From the NCBI RefSeq assembly GCF_018390635.1, contig NZ_JAHBGE010000064.1:62001-126000 (forward strand): a DNA stretch of 64,000 nucleotides. The letters run 5' to 3'. The notes beneath the pieces were generated by a model, which was given only the letters and a program-made list of their open reading frames with translations, was not told where the DNA came from and did no database searches. This stretch comes from Ancylobacter lacus. Its GTDB lineage: Bacteria; Pseudomonadota; Alphaproteobacteria; Rhizobiales; Xanthobacteraceae. Of this stretch, positions 1-8,667 are shown in pieces (position 1 is the stretch's first letter; each line of letters starts with the position of its first letter). Made by a program: the position numbers and the translations under genes.

Positions 1-7
1 TGCGCGC

Positions 8-388
8 GTGAAGTTGCTGACCGTCGCCGCCCTGGCCCTGCTCGGCCTGACCACCGCGGCCTGCGTGACCGATGAGCAGAACCGCGAGAACCTGCTGGTC
101 GCGGCCGGCTTCCGCATCCGCCTCGCCGACACCCCGGAAAAGGTGGCGTCCATGAAGTCGCTGCCGCCGCACCAGTTCGTGGCCCAGAGCCAGAACGGCC
201 AGCCGGTGTTCCTCTATGCCGACCCCACCGCCTGCGGCTGCATCTACTACGGCAGCCAGGACAATCTGCAGGCCTACCAGCAGATGATGTTCCAGCAGAA
301 GCTGGCCAATGAGCAGCAGATGACGGCGATGATGAACGAGAACGCCGCCTTCGACTTCGGCCCGTGGGGACCGCCCTTCATGCCGTGA
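8..388 (+). CDS. Small putative lipoprotein of unknown function
   Basis: A 126-residue product starting at GTG. The N-terminus is a short hydrophobic signal (MKLLTVAALALLGLTTAAC) ending in a lipobox-like LTTAAC with the acceptor cysteine at residue 19, so it is probably lipidated and attached to a membrane facing the periplasm. The mature part is polar. Its only other cysteines are an adjacent pair in a CGC motif near residue 76, and its tail is rich in Gln, Met and Pro. I do not recognise a family and assign no function. The gene begins at the window edge, so a longer upstream start cannot be excluded, although the signal peptide fits this start well. Confidence 0.7.
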   Translation: MKLLTVAALALLGLTTAACVTDEQNRENLLVAAGFRIRLADTPEKVASMKSLPPHQFVAQSQNGQPVFLYADPTACGCIYYGSQDNLQAYQQMMFQQKLANEQQMTAMMNENAAFDFGPWGPPFMP

Positions 389-600
389 CGGCGGCGCCGG
401 GGCGGAGCGATGACGCTTTCGGGAACGGCGAAATCACCATTCTGGCGGCAAAGGGCATGGAAACCGCCGCGCGGATGTGGTGTCTGACCTTGAGGAAGGA
501 ATGGCCGGCGGCCCCTCCAGGCCGACCGCCTCTCCGAGAGCCTTTCCTGCCGGCCGACCGCCTGTCCCCGCTGCAAATCGCCTGTTCCTGAAGGTGCACC

Positions 601-885
601 ATGCGAAACCTCGTGCTCTGCGTTCCCTTTCTCCTCGCGGCCTCCGCGGCCTCCGCGCAGGATGTGCCGAACTCGCTGAACATGACCTGCGCCGCGGCGC
701 AGACGATGGTGCGCGAGCGCGGCGAGGCGGTCATCGGCACCGGGCCGGTGGCGTATTCGCGCTATGTCTCCGACGGGAAATACTGCAGCTCGATGCAGAC
801 GGTGAAGCCGGCCTGGCTGCAGACCTCCGACCAGGCGGAATGCCCGGTGGGCTATTTCTGCGTGGAGCAGCACTCCAACCACTGA
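601..885 (+). CDS. Small exported Cys-containing protein, function unknown
   Basis: A 94-residue protein with a clear Sec signal peptide (hydrophobic stretch followed by ASAASAQ, cleavage near residue 20). The mature part of about 74 residues has four cysteines (MTC, KYC, AEC, YFC), which would suit two disulfide bonds in the periplasm. Small proteins of this layout are common as uncharacterised exported proteins in Hyphomicrobiales, from general recollection rather than a search. An ATG start at 601 is preceded by an AAGGTG-like ribosome binding site. It faces the glycine-zipper lipoprotein gene downstream, with a strong hairpin between them. Confidence 0.7.
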   Translation: MRNLVLCVPFLLAASAASAQDVPNSLNMTCAAAQTMVRERGEAVIGTGPVAYSRYVSDGKYCSSMQTVKPAWLQTSDQAECPVGYFCVEQHSNH

Positions 886-896
886 CGTGGTCCCGC

Positions 897-937
897 GGCG
901 TGCGCACCGCCCTCGCGCGGGGGGCGGTGCGCACGCC
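897..937. terminator. Long perfect hairpin between convergent genes
   Basis: Positions 897-912 and 922-937 form a perfect 16-base-pair stem (left arm GGCGTGCGCACCGCCC) with a 9-base loop, lying between the stop codons of two convergent genes. No clear T-tract follows on either strand. It is best read as a bidirectional transcription terminator or an mRNA-end stabilising hairpin. Confidence 0.6.
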
Positions 938-947
938 TGAGGCGGGA

Positions 948-1205
948 TCAGCAGCTCACCCGCACCTTGTTGCCGTAGCGGTCGCGGCCCCAGCATTCCT
1001 TGGGGGCGGTGAGGGCGCCGACCGCCGCGCCCGTCGCGGCGCCGATGCCCGCGCCCCAGGCGGCGCCGGTCCCGCCGCCGGCGATGCCGCCGATGACGGC
1101 GCCCGCGCCGCCGCCGATCAGGGCGCCGGTGCCCGCACGGCGCTGGGTCGTGGTGCAGCCGGCAACCGACAGGGCCAGCACTGCGATGGCCAGAATCTTC
1201 AACAT
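948..1205 (-). CDS. Glycine-zipper outer-membrane lipoprotein
   Basis: An 85-residue lipoprotein. The N-terminal signal ends in a lipobox (LSVAGC, Cys17). It is followed by a glycine-zipper segment (repeated GxxxG pattern such as GALIGGGAGAVIGGIAGG, about residues 27-65) and a short polar tail with two cysteines (KECWGRDRYGNKVRVSC). Glycine-zipper lipoproteins of the OmpA/SlyB type insert into or associate with the outer membrane. Their precise roles are mostly unknown, so only the architecture is firm here. The ATG at 1205 has a purine-rich GGGAGG-like ribosome binding site upstream. Confidence 0.75.
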   Translation of the reverse strand: MLKILAIAVLALSVAGCTTTQRRAGTGALIGGGAGAVIGGIAGGGTGAAWGAGIGAATGAAVGALTAPKECWGRDRYGNKVRVSC

Positions 1206-1405
1206 GGTCCGCCTCCCGGGGGGAACTCCGTTGCCCTGCCGGGCCGGCGTCCCCTCGCGCCGTGTGCGGCAGCCCCGCCTGCGTCGCGAGGTCGGCACCA
1301 GCGTTACCAGCCCTTGCGGCATGACGCTACGTCGGCGGGGCGGGGGCGAAACGGCAAGGGATCGTCGGGGTGCTCCACGATGCGTCGGGACGTTCCGCCC
1401 GCGCG

Positions 1406-2104
1406 CTAGAGCCGCTTCCAGGCCGCCAGGAGAGCCAGCAGCAGCAGCGCCCCGCCGGCCGCCGCGACGGCGGTTTCGAGGCCCAGCCGCCCGAGCAGGG
1501 TCACGCCAAGGGCGGCGCCGGTGACGAACAGGGCCCAGGACAGGGCGTAGAAGGCGCAGGCCGCGGCGCTCGCCCGCCCGCGCAGCGCCAGCGCCAGCGA
1601 CTGGCCGAGCGAGAACAGCGCACCGGTGACGAAGCTCTTGCCGATGTCGGCGCCGTGGACGGTCTGGTGAATGGTGTTCTGCATTCCCATCGCCCCCGCG
1701 AGGGGCAGCAGCGCGGAAAAGCCGATGCCGCCCGCCAGCAGGCCGGCCCCCAGCGCGAACAGCGCGGCCTCCGCCGCCAGCGTCGCGGTGATCCGGCGCG
1801 TGGGCAGGGCGTCGCCGAGAAGCGTGCCGAGCACCGCGCCGAGCACGAACAGGCCGATCACCGCGGCGGCGCTGGCGATCGCGTCGAGCTTCGCCTCGCC
1901 GAGGGCAAGGCCGAGCCGGGTCGAATTGCCGCTCATGAAGGAGAGATAGAGATTGCCCATGTGGGCGTAGCCGACCGCGTCGACATAGCCCGCGACCGCG
2001 GTGATCGCGCTGGCGAGAAGGGTCGGCATTGCCCCGCTCTGGAGCGGCCGTGCGGCGGGGGGCGTCTGTGGGGCCGCGGGCTCCCGCAGGGTGCGTTCTG
2101 ACAC
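1406..2104 (-). CDS. YoaK/DUF1275 family membrane protein
   Basis: A 232-residue integral membrane protein with about six hydrophobic segments. After a Pro/Ala-rich cytoplasmic N-terminus comes the family's characteristic opening (AGYVDAVGYAHMGNLYLSFMSGNST) and a later GMQNTIHQ motif, which match the DUF1275/YoaK family (small permease-like proteins of unknown substrate). I chose the GTG at 2104 because an AAGGA ribosome binding site lies six bases upstream. An ATG at 2029 would give a 207-residue version that begins right at the first membrane segment. Confidence 0.8.
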   Translation of the reverse strand: MSERTLREPAAPQTPPAARPLQSGAMPTLLASAITAVAGYVDAVGYAHMGNLYLSFMSGNSTRLGLALGEAKLDAIASAAAVIGLFVLGAVLGTLLGDALPTRRITATLAAEAALFALGAGLLAGGIGFSALLPLAGAMGMQNTIHQTVHGADIGKSFVTGALFSLGQSLALALRGRASAAACAFYALSWALFVTGAALGVTLLGRLGLETAVAAAGGALLLLALLAAWKRL

Positions 2105-2223
2105 GACGGGTCCTTGGCGGGCGCCGGGCTGGCGCGGGGGGCGGGGCAGCCCGGGCGGCCCTGTCCCGGCGCCGTCGTCCGCCGCGGGTTGGGCCGGCGG
2201 CGGACGTGTGGTGCAAGGTCGGC

Positions 2224-2514
2224 TCAGGGGCAGACGCGGTTCCAGCCGCCCCAGCCGCGGCGCCAGAAGCAGCGCGGGCCGGGCGGCGGACCCCAGCCGC
2301 GGGCATAGCCCGGGGTGACCCAGAAGCCCGGGGCATTGGGGCGCCACCAGCAGTGGAACACGCCGCAGACCCAGCGGACATTCTCGGTGGTGGCCACCGA
2401 GGGTGCCGCGGTGGCGGTGGCCGGCGTGGCGATGCCGGCCTGCGCGGTGCCGGCGGCCAGGCCGAGGCCCAGCACCAGCGCCGCCGTGAGGGAGGTGTTG
2501 CGTAAGACAGACAT
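2224..2514 (-). CDS. Small secreted Trp/Cys-rich protein
   Basis: A 96-residue protein with a Sec signal peptide (hydrophobic core, cleavage after GTAQA near residue 26). A short Ala/Thr linker leads to a C-terminal half rich in Trp, Pro, Gly and Arg with four cysteines (WVCGVFHCWW, RCFW, RVCP). Four cysteines in a periplasmic segment suggest two disulfides. This resembles the short GW-rich exported proteins of Hyphomicrobiales, but I cannot assign a function. The ATG at 2514 follows a GGAG-type ribosome binding site. Confidence 0.65.
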   Translation of the reverse strand: MSVLRNTSLTAALVLGLGLAAGTAQAGIATPATATAAPSVATTENVRWVCGVFHCWWRPNAPGFWVTPGYARGWGPPPGPRCFWRRGWGGWNRVCP

Positions 2515-2725
2515 GTCGGTCTCCGAGCAGAGCGGGAACAGCGCGGCCCGGCGCGGTGACGCCGGACGACCGGAAGAACGTGCCGTCCGCGTGACTGGGA
2601 TCCTGCCGCGCGATCAAGCTATCGTGAGTGTGTCGGGATGCCTACGCCGTCCCGCCAACATGGTTTACCCCGCATCCCGTCCCCGGCCTCATGCCGCCGG
2701 GACGATGCGGCCTGGAGAGTTCGCG

Positions 2726-3421
2726 ATGCGGTCGAAGATCATCGGCACCACCCTTCCCGTCCTTGAGATCAGCCTCGACCCCGGCGAGCGGATCGTCGGC
2801 GTGCCGGACCAGCTGTCGTGGATGTCGGGCGACATCGAGATGACCACCAGCACGTCGGGCGGCGGCGCCGGCGGGCTATTCGGCCTGCTCAGCCGCGTCG
2901 TCTCGGGCGCCGGGCTGTTCATGACCGAGTTCCACGCCGCCCGCGGGCCGGGCAATGTCGCCTTCGCCGCGAAGCTGCCGGGCAGCATGATCGAGGTGGA
3001 GGTCGCGCCGGGGCGGGGCTATCTCACCCATCGCCACGGTTTCGTCTGCGGTACGCCGGGGATCGAGCTGTCGAGCGCCTTCCAGCAGAGCCTCGGCGCC
3101 GGCCTGTTCGGCGGCGAGGGATTCGTCCTGCAGAAGCTTGCCGGCTCCGGCACCGCCTTTATCGAGCTGGGCGGCGAGCTCGTCGCCTACACACTCGAGG
3201 CTGGGCAGGAGATTCTCGTTCATCCCGGCCATGTCGGCCTGTTCGAGGAGAGCGTCGCCTTCGAGCTGACGATGATCCGCGGCGTCCGCAACGCGCTGTT
3301 TGGTGGCGACGGCCTTTTCCTCGTCCGCCTCGGCGGTCCCGGCCGGGTGTGGCTGCAGACCCTCAGCGTGCCGGGCGTGGCCCATGCCGTGGCGCCCTAC
3401 CTGCCGGCCCGGCAGGGGTGA
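2726..3421 (+). CDS. AIM24 / TIGR00266 family protein
   Basis: A 231-residue beta-rich protein without signal peptide or membrane segment. It has the family's hallmarks: a motif like LDPGERIVGVPDQLSWMSGDIEM near the N-terminus, a Gly-rich loop, a LAGSGTAFIELGGEL stretch and a C-terminal GGDGLFLVRLGGPGRVWLQTL strand pair. This fold is shared with yeast mitochondrial AIM24 and widespread bacterial TIGR00266 proteins, whose biochemical function is not established. The ATG at 2726 is preceded by GGAGAG; an in-frame ATG at 2705 would add seven residues. The next gene starts six bases after the stop, so the two are almost certainly co-transcribed. Confidence 0.8.
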   Translation: MRSKIIGTTLPVLEISLDPGERIVGVPDQLSWMSGDIEMTTSTSGGGAGGLFGLLSRVVSGAGLFMTEFHAARGPGNVAFAAKLPGSMIEVEVAPGRGYLTHRHGFVCGTPGIELSSAFQQSLGAGLFGGEGFVLQKLAGSGTAFIELGGELVAYTLEAGQEILVHPGHVGLFEESVAFELTMIRGVRNALFGGDGLFLVRLGGPGRVWLQTLSVPGVAHAVAPYLPARQG

Positions 3422-3426
3422 GGGCG

Positions 3427-4572
3427 ATGGCTCCGGTGTTGGCGCGGCGGTGCGGGGTGCGGGCGTGGCGGAGGCTGGCCACGGTGCTCGCGCTCGCCCT
3501 GCCGGTCGTGGCCCTGCCGGCGCCGGCGCCGGCCGGGGATGCGGCGCCGCCATCCGGCCCCACCCAGGGGCCGGACTATTCCGGCTATGACGGCCGCGCC
3601 TTTCTCGGCTTTCTCGGAGGTGGCGACGGCGGGCTTTCGGCGCCACCGCGCATCGGCCTCTCCTTCGGCGGGCGCCCGCTGCGCGCGGTGCTGGATTCGG
3701 GCTCGACCGGCATCGTGGTGGCGGCCCGCCTGCTGCCGGACCTCGACCGGCTGCCGGTGCAGGCTCCCGGCCGTGTCACCTATACGAGTTCGGGCCGGGT
3801 GATGCTTGGCCATTGGGTCGTCACCCCGGTGACGCTGTCCGGCGCCGATGGGGCGAGCGTGACCACGGACCCCATGCCGGTGCTGGCGGTGGAGGAGGTG
3901 CGCTGCCTCCACGCCGCGCGGGACTGCAGGCCGAGCGCCGATCCGCGCGACATCGCCATGGTCGGCGTCGGCTATGGACGCGAGAAGGACGCGCAGGCGC
4001 AGGGCACACCCGAGAAGAACCCGCTGCTGCGCCTGGCGGCGGATGGCCGCCGCTGGCGGCGGGGCTTCATCCTCACCGCCCGGGGGGTGGAAGTCGGGTT
4101 GACCGCGGCGTCGGCCCGCGGCTTCGCCTTTGCCAGGCTCGCCCGGCAGGAGGATGGCGCGGACTGGGCGGGAACGCCGGCCTGCCTGAGCGTCGATGGC
4201 CGCACGCCGCCGGCCTGCGGCACGCTGCTGGTCGACACCGGCGTGGGGGCGATGTTCCTCACCCTTCCGGCGGCGCAGGCGGGCGCGGTGCTCGACGGGG
4301 AGGGCCGACCGGTTCTGCCGGCCGGCACCGAGGTCGCGGTACGGGTGGCGCCGGCCCGGAGCGCTGCCGGCGCGCCGGCCGGTGGGAGCGGTGGTTTCGA
4401 CCTGTATTCCTTCGCGGTCGGGGGGGCCTCTCCGCTCGCGCCGGAGGCCGTGCACCTGCGGGTCGCGGCGGACAGGGTGTTCGTCAACACCAGCTTCCAC
4501 CTGCTGAACGGCTTCGACGTGCTGTACGACGCGGAGGGCGGCTACGCCGGATTCCGCGCGCGCGAGCCGTGA
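3427..4572 (+). CDS. Exported pepsin-like (two-DxG) aspartic protease homologue
   Basis: A 381-residue protein with an N-terminal hydrophobic signal region (about residues 17-37, ending APAPAG), so it is probably periplasmic or secreted. Two aspartic-protease active-site motifs are visible: VLDSGSTGIVV with Asp90 and LLVDTGVGAMFL with Asp270. The spacing of about 180 residues resembles that between the two catalytic aspartates of single-chain pepsins rather than of dimeric retropepsins. Several cysteines between the lobes could form disulfides. True bacterial pepsins are uncommon, so activity is inferred from the motifs only. The ATG at 3427 sits just after the stop of the AIM24-family gene with an AGGG ribosome binding site overlapping that stop. 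Confidence 0.65.
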   Translation: MAPVLARRCGVRAWRRLATVLALALPVVALPAPAPAGDAAPPSGPTQGPDYSGYDGRAFLGFLGGGDGGLSAPPRIGLSFGGRPLRAVLDSGSTGIVVAARLLPDLDRLPVQAPGRVTYTSSGRVMLGHWVVTPVTLSGADGASVTTDPMPVLAVEEVRCLHAARDCRPSADPRDIAMVGVGYGREKDAQAQGTPEKNPLLRLAADGRRWRRGFILTARGVEVGLTAASARGFAFARLARQEDGADWAGTPACLSVDGRTPPACGTLLVDTGVGAMFLTLPAAQAGAVLDGEGRPVLPAGTEVAVRVAPARSAAGAPAGGSGGFDLYSFAVGGASPLAPEAVHLRVAADRVFVNTSFHLLNGFDVLYDAEGGYAGFRAREP

Positions 4573-4580
4573 GAGCAGCG

Positions 4581-5117
4581 TCAGTGCAGGCCGAGCGCCA
4601 CCCCGACCGCCCCGCCGCTCAGCACGAGGATGGCGGGGTTGACCTTCTTGACGAAATACACGCCGAGGAACACCGCGATGGCGATCAGCACGGTCTCGGC
4701 GCCGTCGATCGCGGTCTTCGCGATGGAGATGGCGCCGGCCGCCATGAGCCCGACCACAAGGGGCGCCAGCCCGCGCTGGAGCGAGGCGCGCCACGGCGAG
4801 CCCTCGAAATGATCCCAGACCCGCGACGCCAGCCACGAGATGAGGCTCGCCGGCAGGAAGAAGCCGAGATAGGCCAGCAGCGCGCCCATGAAGCCAGTGA
4901 CGTGATAGCCGATCACCATCACCATCAGCATGTTCGGGCCCGGCACCACCTGGCCGAGGCCGTATATGTCGCGGAACTGGTCGTCGGTCAGCCAGTGGTG
5001 CTGGTCGATCACCAGCGCCTTGGTCTCGGGGATCACCGCCGCCCCGCCGCCCACCGCGAGCACGGAGAGCAGGGCGAAGACGCCGAGCACCTGCAGGTTG
5101 CTGCCGCCCTGGTCCAT
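4581..5117 (-). CDS. ChrA-type chromate transporter, second half
   Basis: A 178-residue membrane protein of the CHR family (short-chain type). The opening VGGGAAVIPETK and the GLGQVVPGPNMLMV segment are typical of CHR domains. The family exports chromate in characterised long-chain ChrA proteins, while short-chain members work as pairs of separately encoded halves. It overlaps the stop of the preceding half by one base (TGATG), which fits translational coupling and a heteromeric transporter. Whether chromate is the real substrate cannot be told from sequence. Confidence 0.8.
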   Translation of the reverse strand: MDQGGSNLQVLGVFALLSVLAVGGGAAVIPETKALVIDQHHWLTDDQFRDIYGLGQVVPGPNMLMVMVIGYHVTGFMGALLAYLGFFLPASLISWLASRVWDHFEGSPWRASLQRGLAPLVVGLMAAGAISIAKTAIDGAETVLIAIAVFLGVYFVKKVNPAILVLSGGAVGVALGLH

Positions 5118-5737
5118 CACAGGCTCCCGTGGTGGGGTTCGGGCCGGTCGGGCACCGGCGGCGTGTTGGGGCGGTAGAGCAGCACGGCGATGGGCCCGAC
5201 CGTGAGCAGCACCCAGATCAGCGAGACGTGCAGCACGCTCACCAGCACCACCGTCACCGCGATGATGGCGACGTCGGCGACCGTGCCGAGCTGCTTGCGT
5301 CCGATCTGCAGGGTCACCGCCGCCAGCATGCCGGTCGCCGCGGCGCCGACGCCCACCAGCGCCGCATTGACATGGGGGTTGGACGCGTTGGAGGCATAGG
5401 CGACACCCAGCGCCATCACCAGCGTCGCCCCGGGCAGGGTCATGCCGAGCAGCGCGACCAGCGCCCCGACCGGGCCGCGCAGCCGGTCGCCGACGATGAC
5501 GCTCATGTTGGTGGCGTTCAGGCCCGGCAAGGCCTGGGCGATTTCCAGCGCCGAGAGGAAGCGCTCTTCGTCGAGCCAGCCCTTCTGCAGCACCAGCGTG
5601 TTGCGCAGATAGGCCACCACGCCGCCGCCGAAGCTGGTGGCGCCGATGAGGAGGAAGGTGAGGAAGATCTCCGCCAGCGTGACCTGCCCGGGCCGGGCGG
5701 CGGGCGGCGCCTCGGCCTCGCTGGCGGGGGCGCTCAT
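5117..5737 (-). CDS. ChrA-type chromate transporter, first half
   Basis: A 206-residue membrane protein of the CHR family, the partner of the downstream half. It shows TSFGGGVVAYLRNTLV and the conserved ALEIAQALPGLNATN segment, followed by several hydrophobic helices. The gene starts inside the stop of the CYTH-like gene (four-base ATGA overlap) and ends in the start of the second half, so three genes form one tightly coupled operon. Short-chain CHR pairs usually insert in opposite membrane orientations, which is family knowledge. Confidence 0.8.
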   Translation of the reverse strand: MSAPASEAEAPPAARPGQVTLAEIFLTFLLIGATSFGGGVVAYLRNTLVLQKGWLDEERFLSALEIAQALPGLNATNMSVIVGDRLRGPVGALVALLGMTLPGATLVMALGVAYASNASNPHVNAALVGVGAAATGMLAAVTLQIGRKQLGTVADVAIIAVTVVLVSVLHVSLIWVLLTVGPIAVLLYRPNTPPVPDRPEPHHGSL

Positions 5738-6567
5738 TCCTGGCCGACCGTTTCGGTGCGGCCGAAGCCGTAGACCAGGGCGGTCTTGGTGGTGCCGAGC
5801 TGCACCCATTCCGGGGCCTGGTTCTGCAGTTCGATGAAGAAATGCTCGGCCCGGTGCTTGGACTTCTTGTGGAGCTCGTCGTAGCGGTCGAACTTCGCCT
5901 GGAAGGCGAATTCGCCGACCAGCGACGTCTCGGTCTTGCGGTCGCGCCACACCGCGATGGTGGCCTTCGCTTCCATGCCGTGTCCGAAGTCGAAATGGCC
6001 GACATTCACCTCGACTTCCTCGACCGCGAGGTTGTTGACCAGCGACACCGGCTGGTGGATCGCGCAGACCTGGGAAAGGGCGGGGAACACGCCCACGACC
6101 CGGTCCAGCCCCTCGTCGAGCACCAGTCCGGGGGTGAGCAGCACGCAGTTGTGCGAAAACAGCGAGCGCATGCCGCCAAGCCCGGTCCGCAGCGGCAGCA
6201 GCTCTTCCTTGAACTTGATCTCGGCCTTGCCGCTCAGATGGGGCGTGACGTCGATGGCCGCCGCGGTGGCGAGGTCCTGATGGCGGAACTTGAAGGTCAG
6301 CTCATGCGCCGGGTCCGGCCAGCCATCGGTGTAGAAGGTGCGCCGCCGCAGGATGAAGGCGTTGCGATAGAGCTGATAGTCCGGGGTGTCGTAAAACAGC
6401 ACCTCGCGCACATGCCGCTTGAAGGCGTCCCTGTTGGTCACCACCCCCACGCCGAGATCGGACGCGATATGCGTGATCTTCTTCCAGTAGACCTCGAACT
6501 GATGGGGATCGAAGAACCGTTCCGCCCGAAGGAGGATCTTGTACTCAAGGTAATGAATGTCGTCCAT
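5734..6567 (-). CDS. CYTH-like protein coupled to the ChrA pair
   Basis: A 277-residue soluble protein with no signal peptide. The segment FYDTPDYQLYRNAFILRRR (about residues 58-76) matches the typical CYTH/triphosphate-tunnel pattern of a Tyr-Asp-Thr-x-x-x-x-Leu motif followed by a basic strand. HELTFKFRHQ and EIKFKEEL supply further alternating charged strands. The usual ExExK start is only loosely represented by LEYKIL. I infer a CYTH-type beta barrel binding a phosphorylated ligand, but not its substrate. It is the first gene of a three-gene overlapping operon with the two ChrA halves. Confidence 0.5.
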   Translation of the reverse strand: MDDIHYLEYKILLRAERFFDPHQFEVYWKKITHIASDLGVGVVTNRDAFKRHVREVLFYDTPDYQLYRNAFILRRRTFYTDGWPDPAHELTFKFRHQDLATAAAIDVTPHLSGKAEIKFKEELLPLRTGLGGMRSLFSHNCVLLTPGLVLDEGLDRVVGVFPALSQVCAIHQPVSLVNNLAVEEVEVNVGHFDFGHGMEAKATIAVWRDRKTETSLVGEFAFQAKFDRYDELHKKSKHRAEHFFIELQNQAPEWVQLGTTKTALVYGFGRTETVGQE

Positions 6568-6791
6568 GCGACGCCTCGGGGCCGAGCGGAGAAAGCAGCC
6601 TATAGCAAAGGCTTACGCCGAAGCCGCGGCGCGCTCAAGGGCGTTCTGGGCGCTGACGCAGCGGCGGGCGCCGGCTTTCGCGCGGGCTTGATACCGACCC
6701 GTCATCTGTGATCCAACGATGTGCGTCACTATATCCCTGGAAGGCCGCGGCGGGCGCGGTTTCCTGTCCATATTGCTGAGAAAGATTGCCC

Positions 6792-7763
6792 ATGCCCTCG
6801 AAGCTCGACCAGCTCCGCGCCATGACCGTCGTCGTCGCCGACACCGGCGACATCGAGGCCGTCCGTCGTCTGAAGCCGCAGGACTGCACCACCAATCCGA
6901 CGCTGCTGCTCAAGGCCGCGGAGATGCCGGCCTATGCCGATCTGGTGGACGAGGCGATCGGCTGGGGCCAGAAACTCGGCGGCAGCCACGAGGCGGCGGT
7001 GAAGGCGACCTGCGACCGGCTGGCGGTGAATTTCGGCGCCACCCTCGCCGGCATCGTGCCCGGCCGCGTCTCCACCGAGGTCGACGCCGACCTCTCCTTC
7101 GACACCGCCGCGACGCTGGACAAGGCCCGCCACTACATCAGGGCCTATGAGGAGCGCGGCATCGGCCGCGAGAAGATCCTCATCAAGATCGCCTCCACCT
7201 GGGAAGGCATCCAGGCCGCCGAGGTGCTGCAGCGCGAGGGCATCGACTGCAACCTCACCCTGCTGTTCGCCCTGCCGCAGGCGGTGGCCTGCGCCGATGC
7301 CGGCGCCTTCCTGATCTCGCCCTTCGTCGGCCGTATTCTCGACTGGCACGTCAAGGCGGGCGAAGGCCCGTTCGAGGCCGAGACCGACCCCGGCGTGGTG
7401 TCGGTGCGGCAGATCTACGCCTATTACAAGCGCCACGACATCTCCACCGTGGTGATGGGCGCCTCCTTCCGCAACACCGGCGAGATCGAGGCGCTGGCGG
7501 GTTGCGATCGCCTCACCATCGGTCCGGCGCTGCTCGACCAGCTTGCCGCCGACGAAGGCGAGCTGCCGCGCCGGCTCGATCCCACCGGAATCGACGGCGC
7601 GCCCGAGCGCATCGTGCTCGACGAGAAGGCCTTCCGCTTCGCCATGAACGAGGACCCGATGGCGACCGAGAAGCTCTCGGAGGGCATCCGCCAGTTCGTG
7701 CGCGACCTGCGCAGCCTGCGCGCGCTGGTCGGCAAGCGGCTGGAGGGCGCGGCCGTCGCCTGA
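6792..7763 (+). CDS. tal: Transaldolase (TalB type)
   Basis: A 323-residue cytoplasmic enzyme of the non-oxidative pentose phosphate pathway. It transfers a dihydroxyacetone unit from sedoheptulose 7-phosphate to glyceraldehyde 3-phosphate. The N-terminal motif [12 protein letters not shown] and the active-site segment [14 protein letters not shown] are diagnostic; the Schiff-base lysine is Lys132 in the second. Length and motifs match the classical TalB subfamily rather than the short MipB-like one. I chose the ATG at 6792, which has a GAGAAAG ribosome binding site, over a TTG two codons earlier. Confidence 0.95.
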   Translation: MPSKLDQLRAMTVVVADTGDIEAVRRLKPQDCTTNPTLLLKAAEMPAYADLVDEAIGWGQKLGGSHEAAVKATCDRLAVNFGATLAGIVPGRVSTEVDADLSFDTAATLDKARHYIRAYEERGIGREKILIKIASTWEGIQAAEVLQREGIDCNLTLLFALPQAVACADAGAFLISPFVGRILDWHVKAGEGPFEAETDPGVVSVRQIYAYYKRHDISTVVMGASFRNTGEIEALAGCDRLTIGPALLDQLAADEGELPRRLDPTGIDGAPERIVLDEKAFRFAMNEDPMATEKLSEGIRQFVRDLRSLRALVGKRLEGAAVA

Positions 7764-7796
7764 GGACACCCGGCGCCTGCGCGCGCCGGCTCCGCC

Positions 7797-8549
7797 ATGA
7801 TCGATCCCGCGTTCGCGTTCTGGCTGGCCGCCGTGCCGGCGGCCTTCACCGTCGGCATGGGCAAGGGCGGCGTGCCGATGGTCGGCATGCTCGCCGTGCC
7901 GATCATGGCATTGGTCATGCATCCCATTGCGGCGGCGGGGATGCTGCTGCCGGTCTATGTCGTCTCGGACCTGTTCGGCGTGGTGGCGTACCGGCGTGAA
8001 TTCTCCGGGCGCAACCTCGCCATTCTCGCGCCGAGCGCGGCGGTCGGCATCGCCGTGGGCTGGGCCAGCGCGGCGGTGGTGTCGGAGCCGGCGGTCATGC
8101 TGACGGTGGGCACCATTGGCCTCGCCTTCTGCCTGGTGCGGTGGCTCGGGGGCGCGGATGCCCCGGCCCGCCCGGCGGACCTGCCCCGCGGCCTGTTCTG
8201 GGGGGCCGTCACCGGCTTCACCAGCTTCGTCACCCATGCCGGCGCGCCGCCCTACCAGATGTATGTGGTGCCGCAGCGGCTGCCGAAGATGGTCTATGCC
8301 GGCACCTCCACCCTGCTGTTCGCCGCGATCAACTGGATGAAGGTGCCGCCCTACTGGGCTTTGGGCCAGCTCGGCGCCGGCAACCTGAAGACCGCGGCGC
8401 TGCTGCTGCCGGTGGCGGTGGCCGCGACCTTCCTCGGCGTGCGGGTGACCCGGGTCATCCCGGAAAAGCTGTTCTACCGGGCGGTGATGCTGGCGCTGTT
8501 CGTGCTGTCGGTGAAAATCGTGTGGGACGGCCTGTCGGCCCTGCTCTGA
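7797..8549 (+). CDS. TauE/SafE family sulfite/anion permease
   Basis: A 250-residue membrane protein with about eight hydrophobic segments and the family's layout. The N-terminal repeat contains [14 protein letters not shown], and the C-terminal repeat contains [25 protein letters not shown]. TauE/SafE proteins are implicated in export or import of sulfite, sulfoacetate and similar anions. No neighbour defines the substrate here. A short GC hairpin lies between tal and this gene, so transcription from the tal promoter is possible but uncertain. Confidence 0.85.
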   Translation: MIDPAFAFWLAAVPAAFTVGMGKGGVPMVGMLAVPIMALVMHPIAAAGMLLPVYVVSDLFGVVAYRREFSGRNLAILAPSAAVGIAVGWASAAVVSEPAVMLTVGTIGLAFCLVRWLGGADAPARPADLPRGLFWGAVTGFTSFVTHAGAPPYQMYVVPQRLPKMVYAGTSTLLFAAINWMKVPPYWALGQLGAGNLKTAALLLPVAVAATFLGVRVTRVIPEKLFYRAVMLALFVLSVKIVWDGLSALL

Positions 8550-8559
8550 GCGCGGTGGT

Positions 8560-8586
8560 CCGGCGCGGGGGCTGCGCCGGCTTCTT
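8560..8586 (+). terminator. Hairpin after the TauE/SafE gene
   Basis: An inverted repeat CCGGCGC (8560-8566) / GCGCCGG (8574-8580) is followed by CTTCTT, just downstream of the permease stop. It is plausibly a modest intrinsic terminator; the T-tract is broken by cytosines. Confidence 0.4.
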
Positions 8587-8667
8587 CCCGTCCGGCAAAA
8601 CCGGTCTTGCAGCCGCGCCATCGCCCCGCGCCGCCGCCCGGCCTATGTGTGGGTCCAGGAGGACACC

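Noticed and set aside
477-1409. Plus-strand frame of about 310 codons across the first small genes
   Set aside because: Arg/Ala/Gly-rich, overlaps the signal-peptide protein at 601-885 and the lipoprotein at 948-1205, which are better supported.
7770-7789. Short GC hairpin between tal and the TauE/SafE gene
   Set aside because: A seven-base-pair stem without T-tract, right before the next start; too weak to call a terminator.
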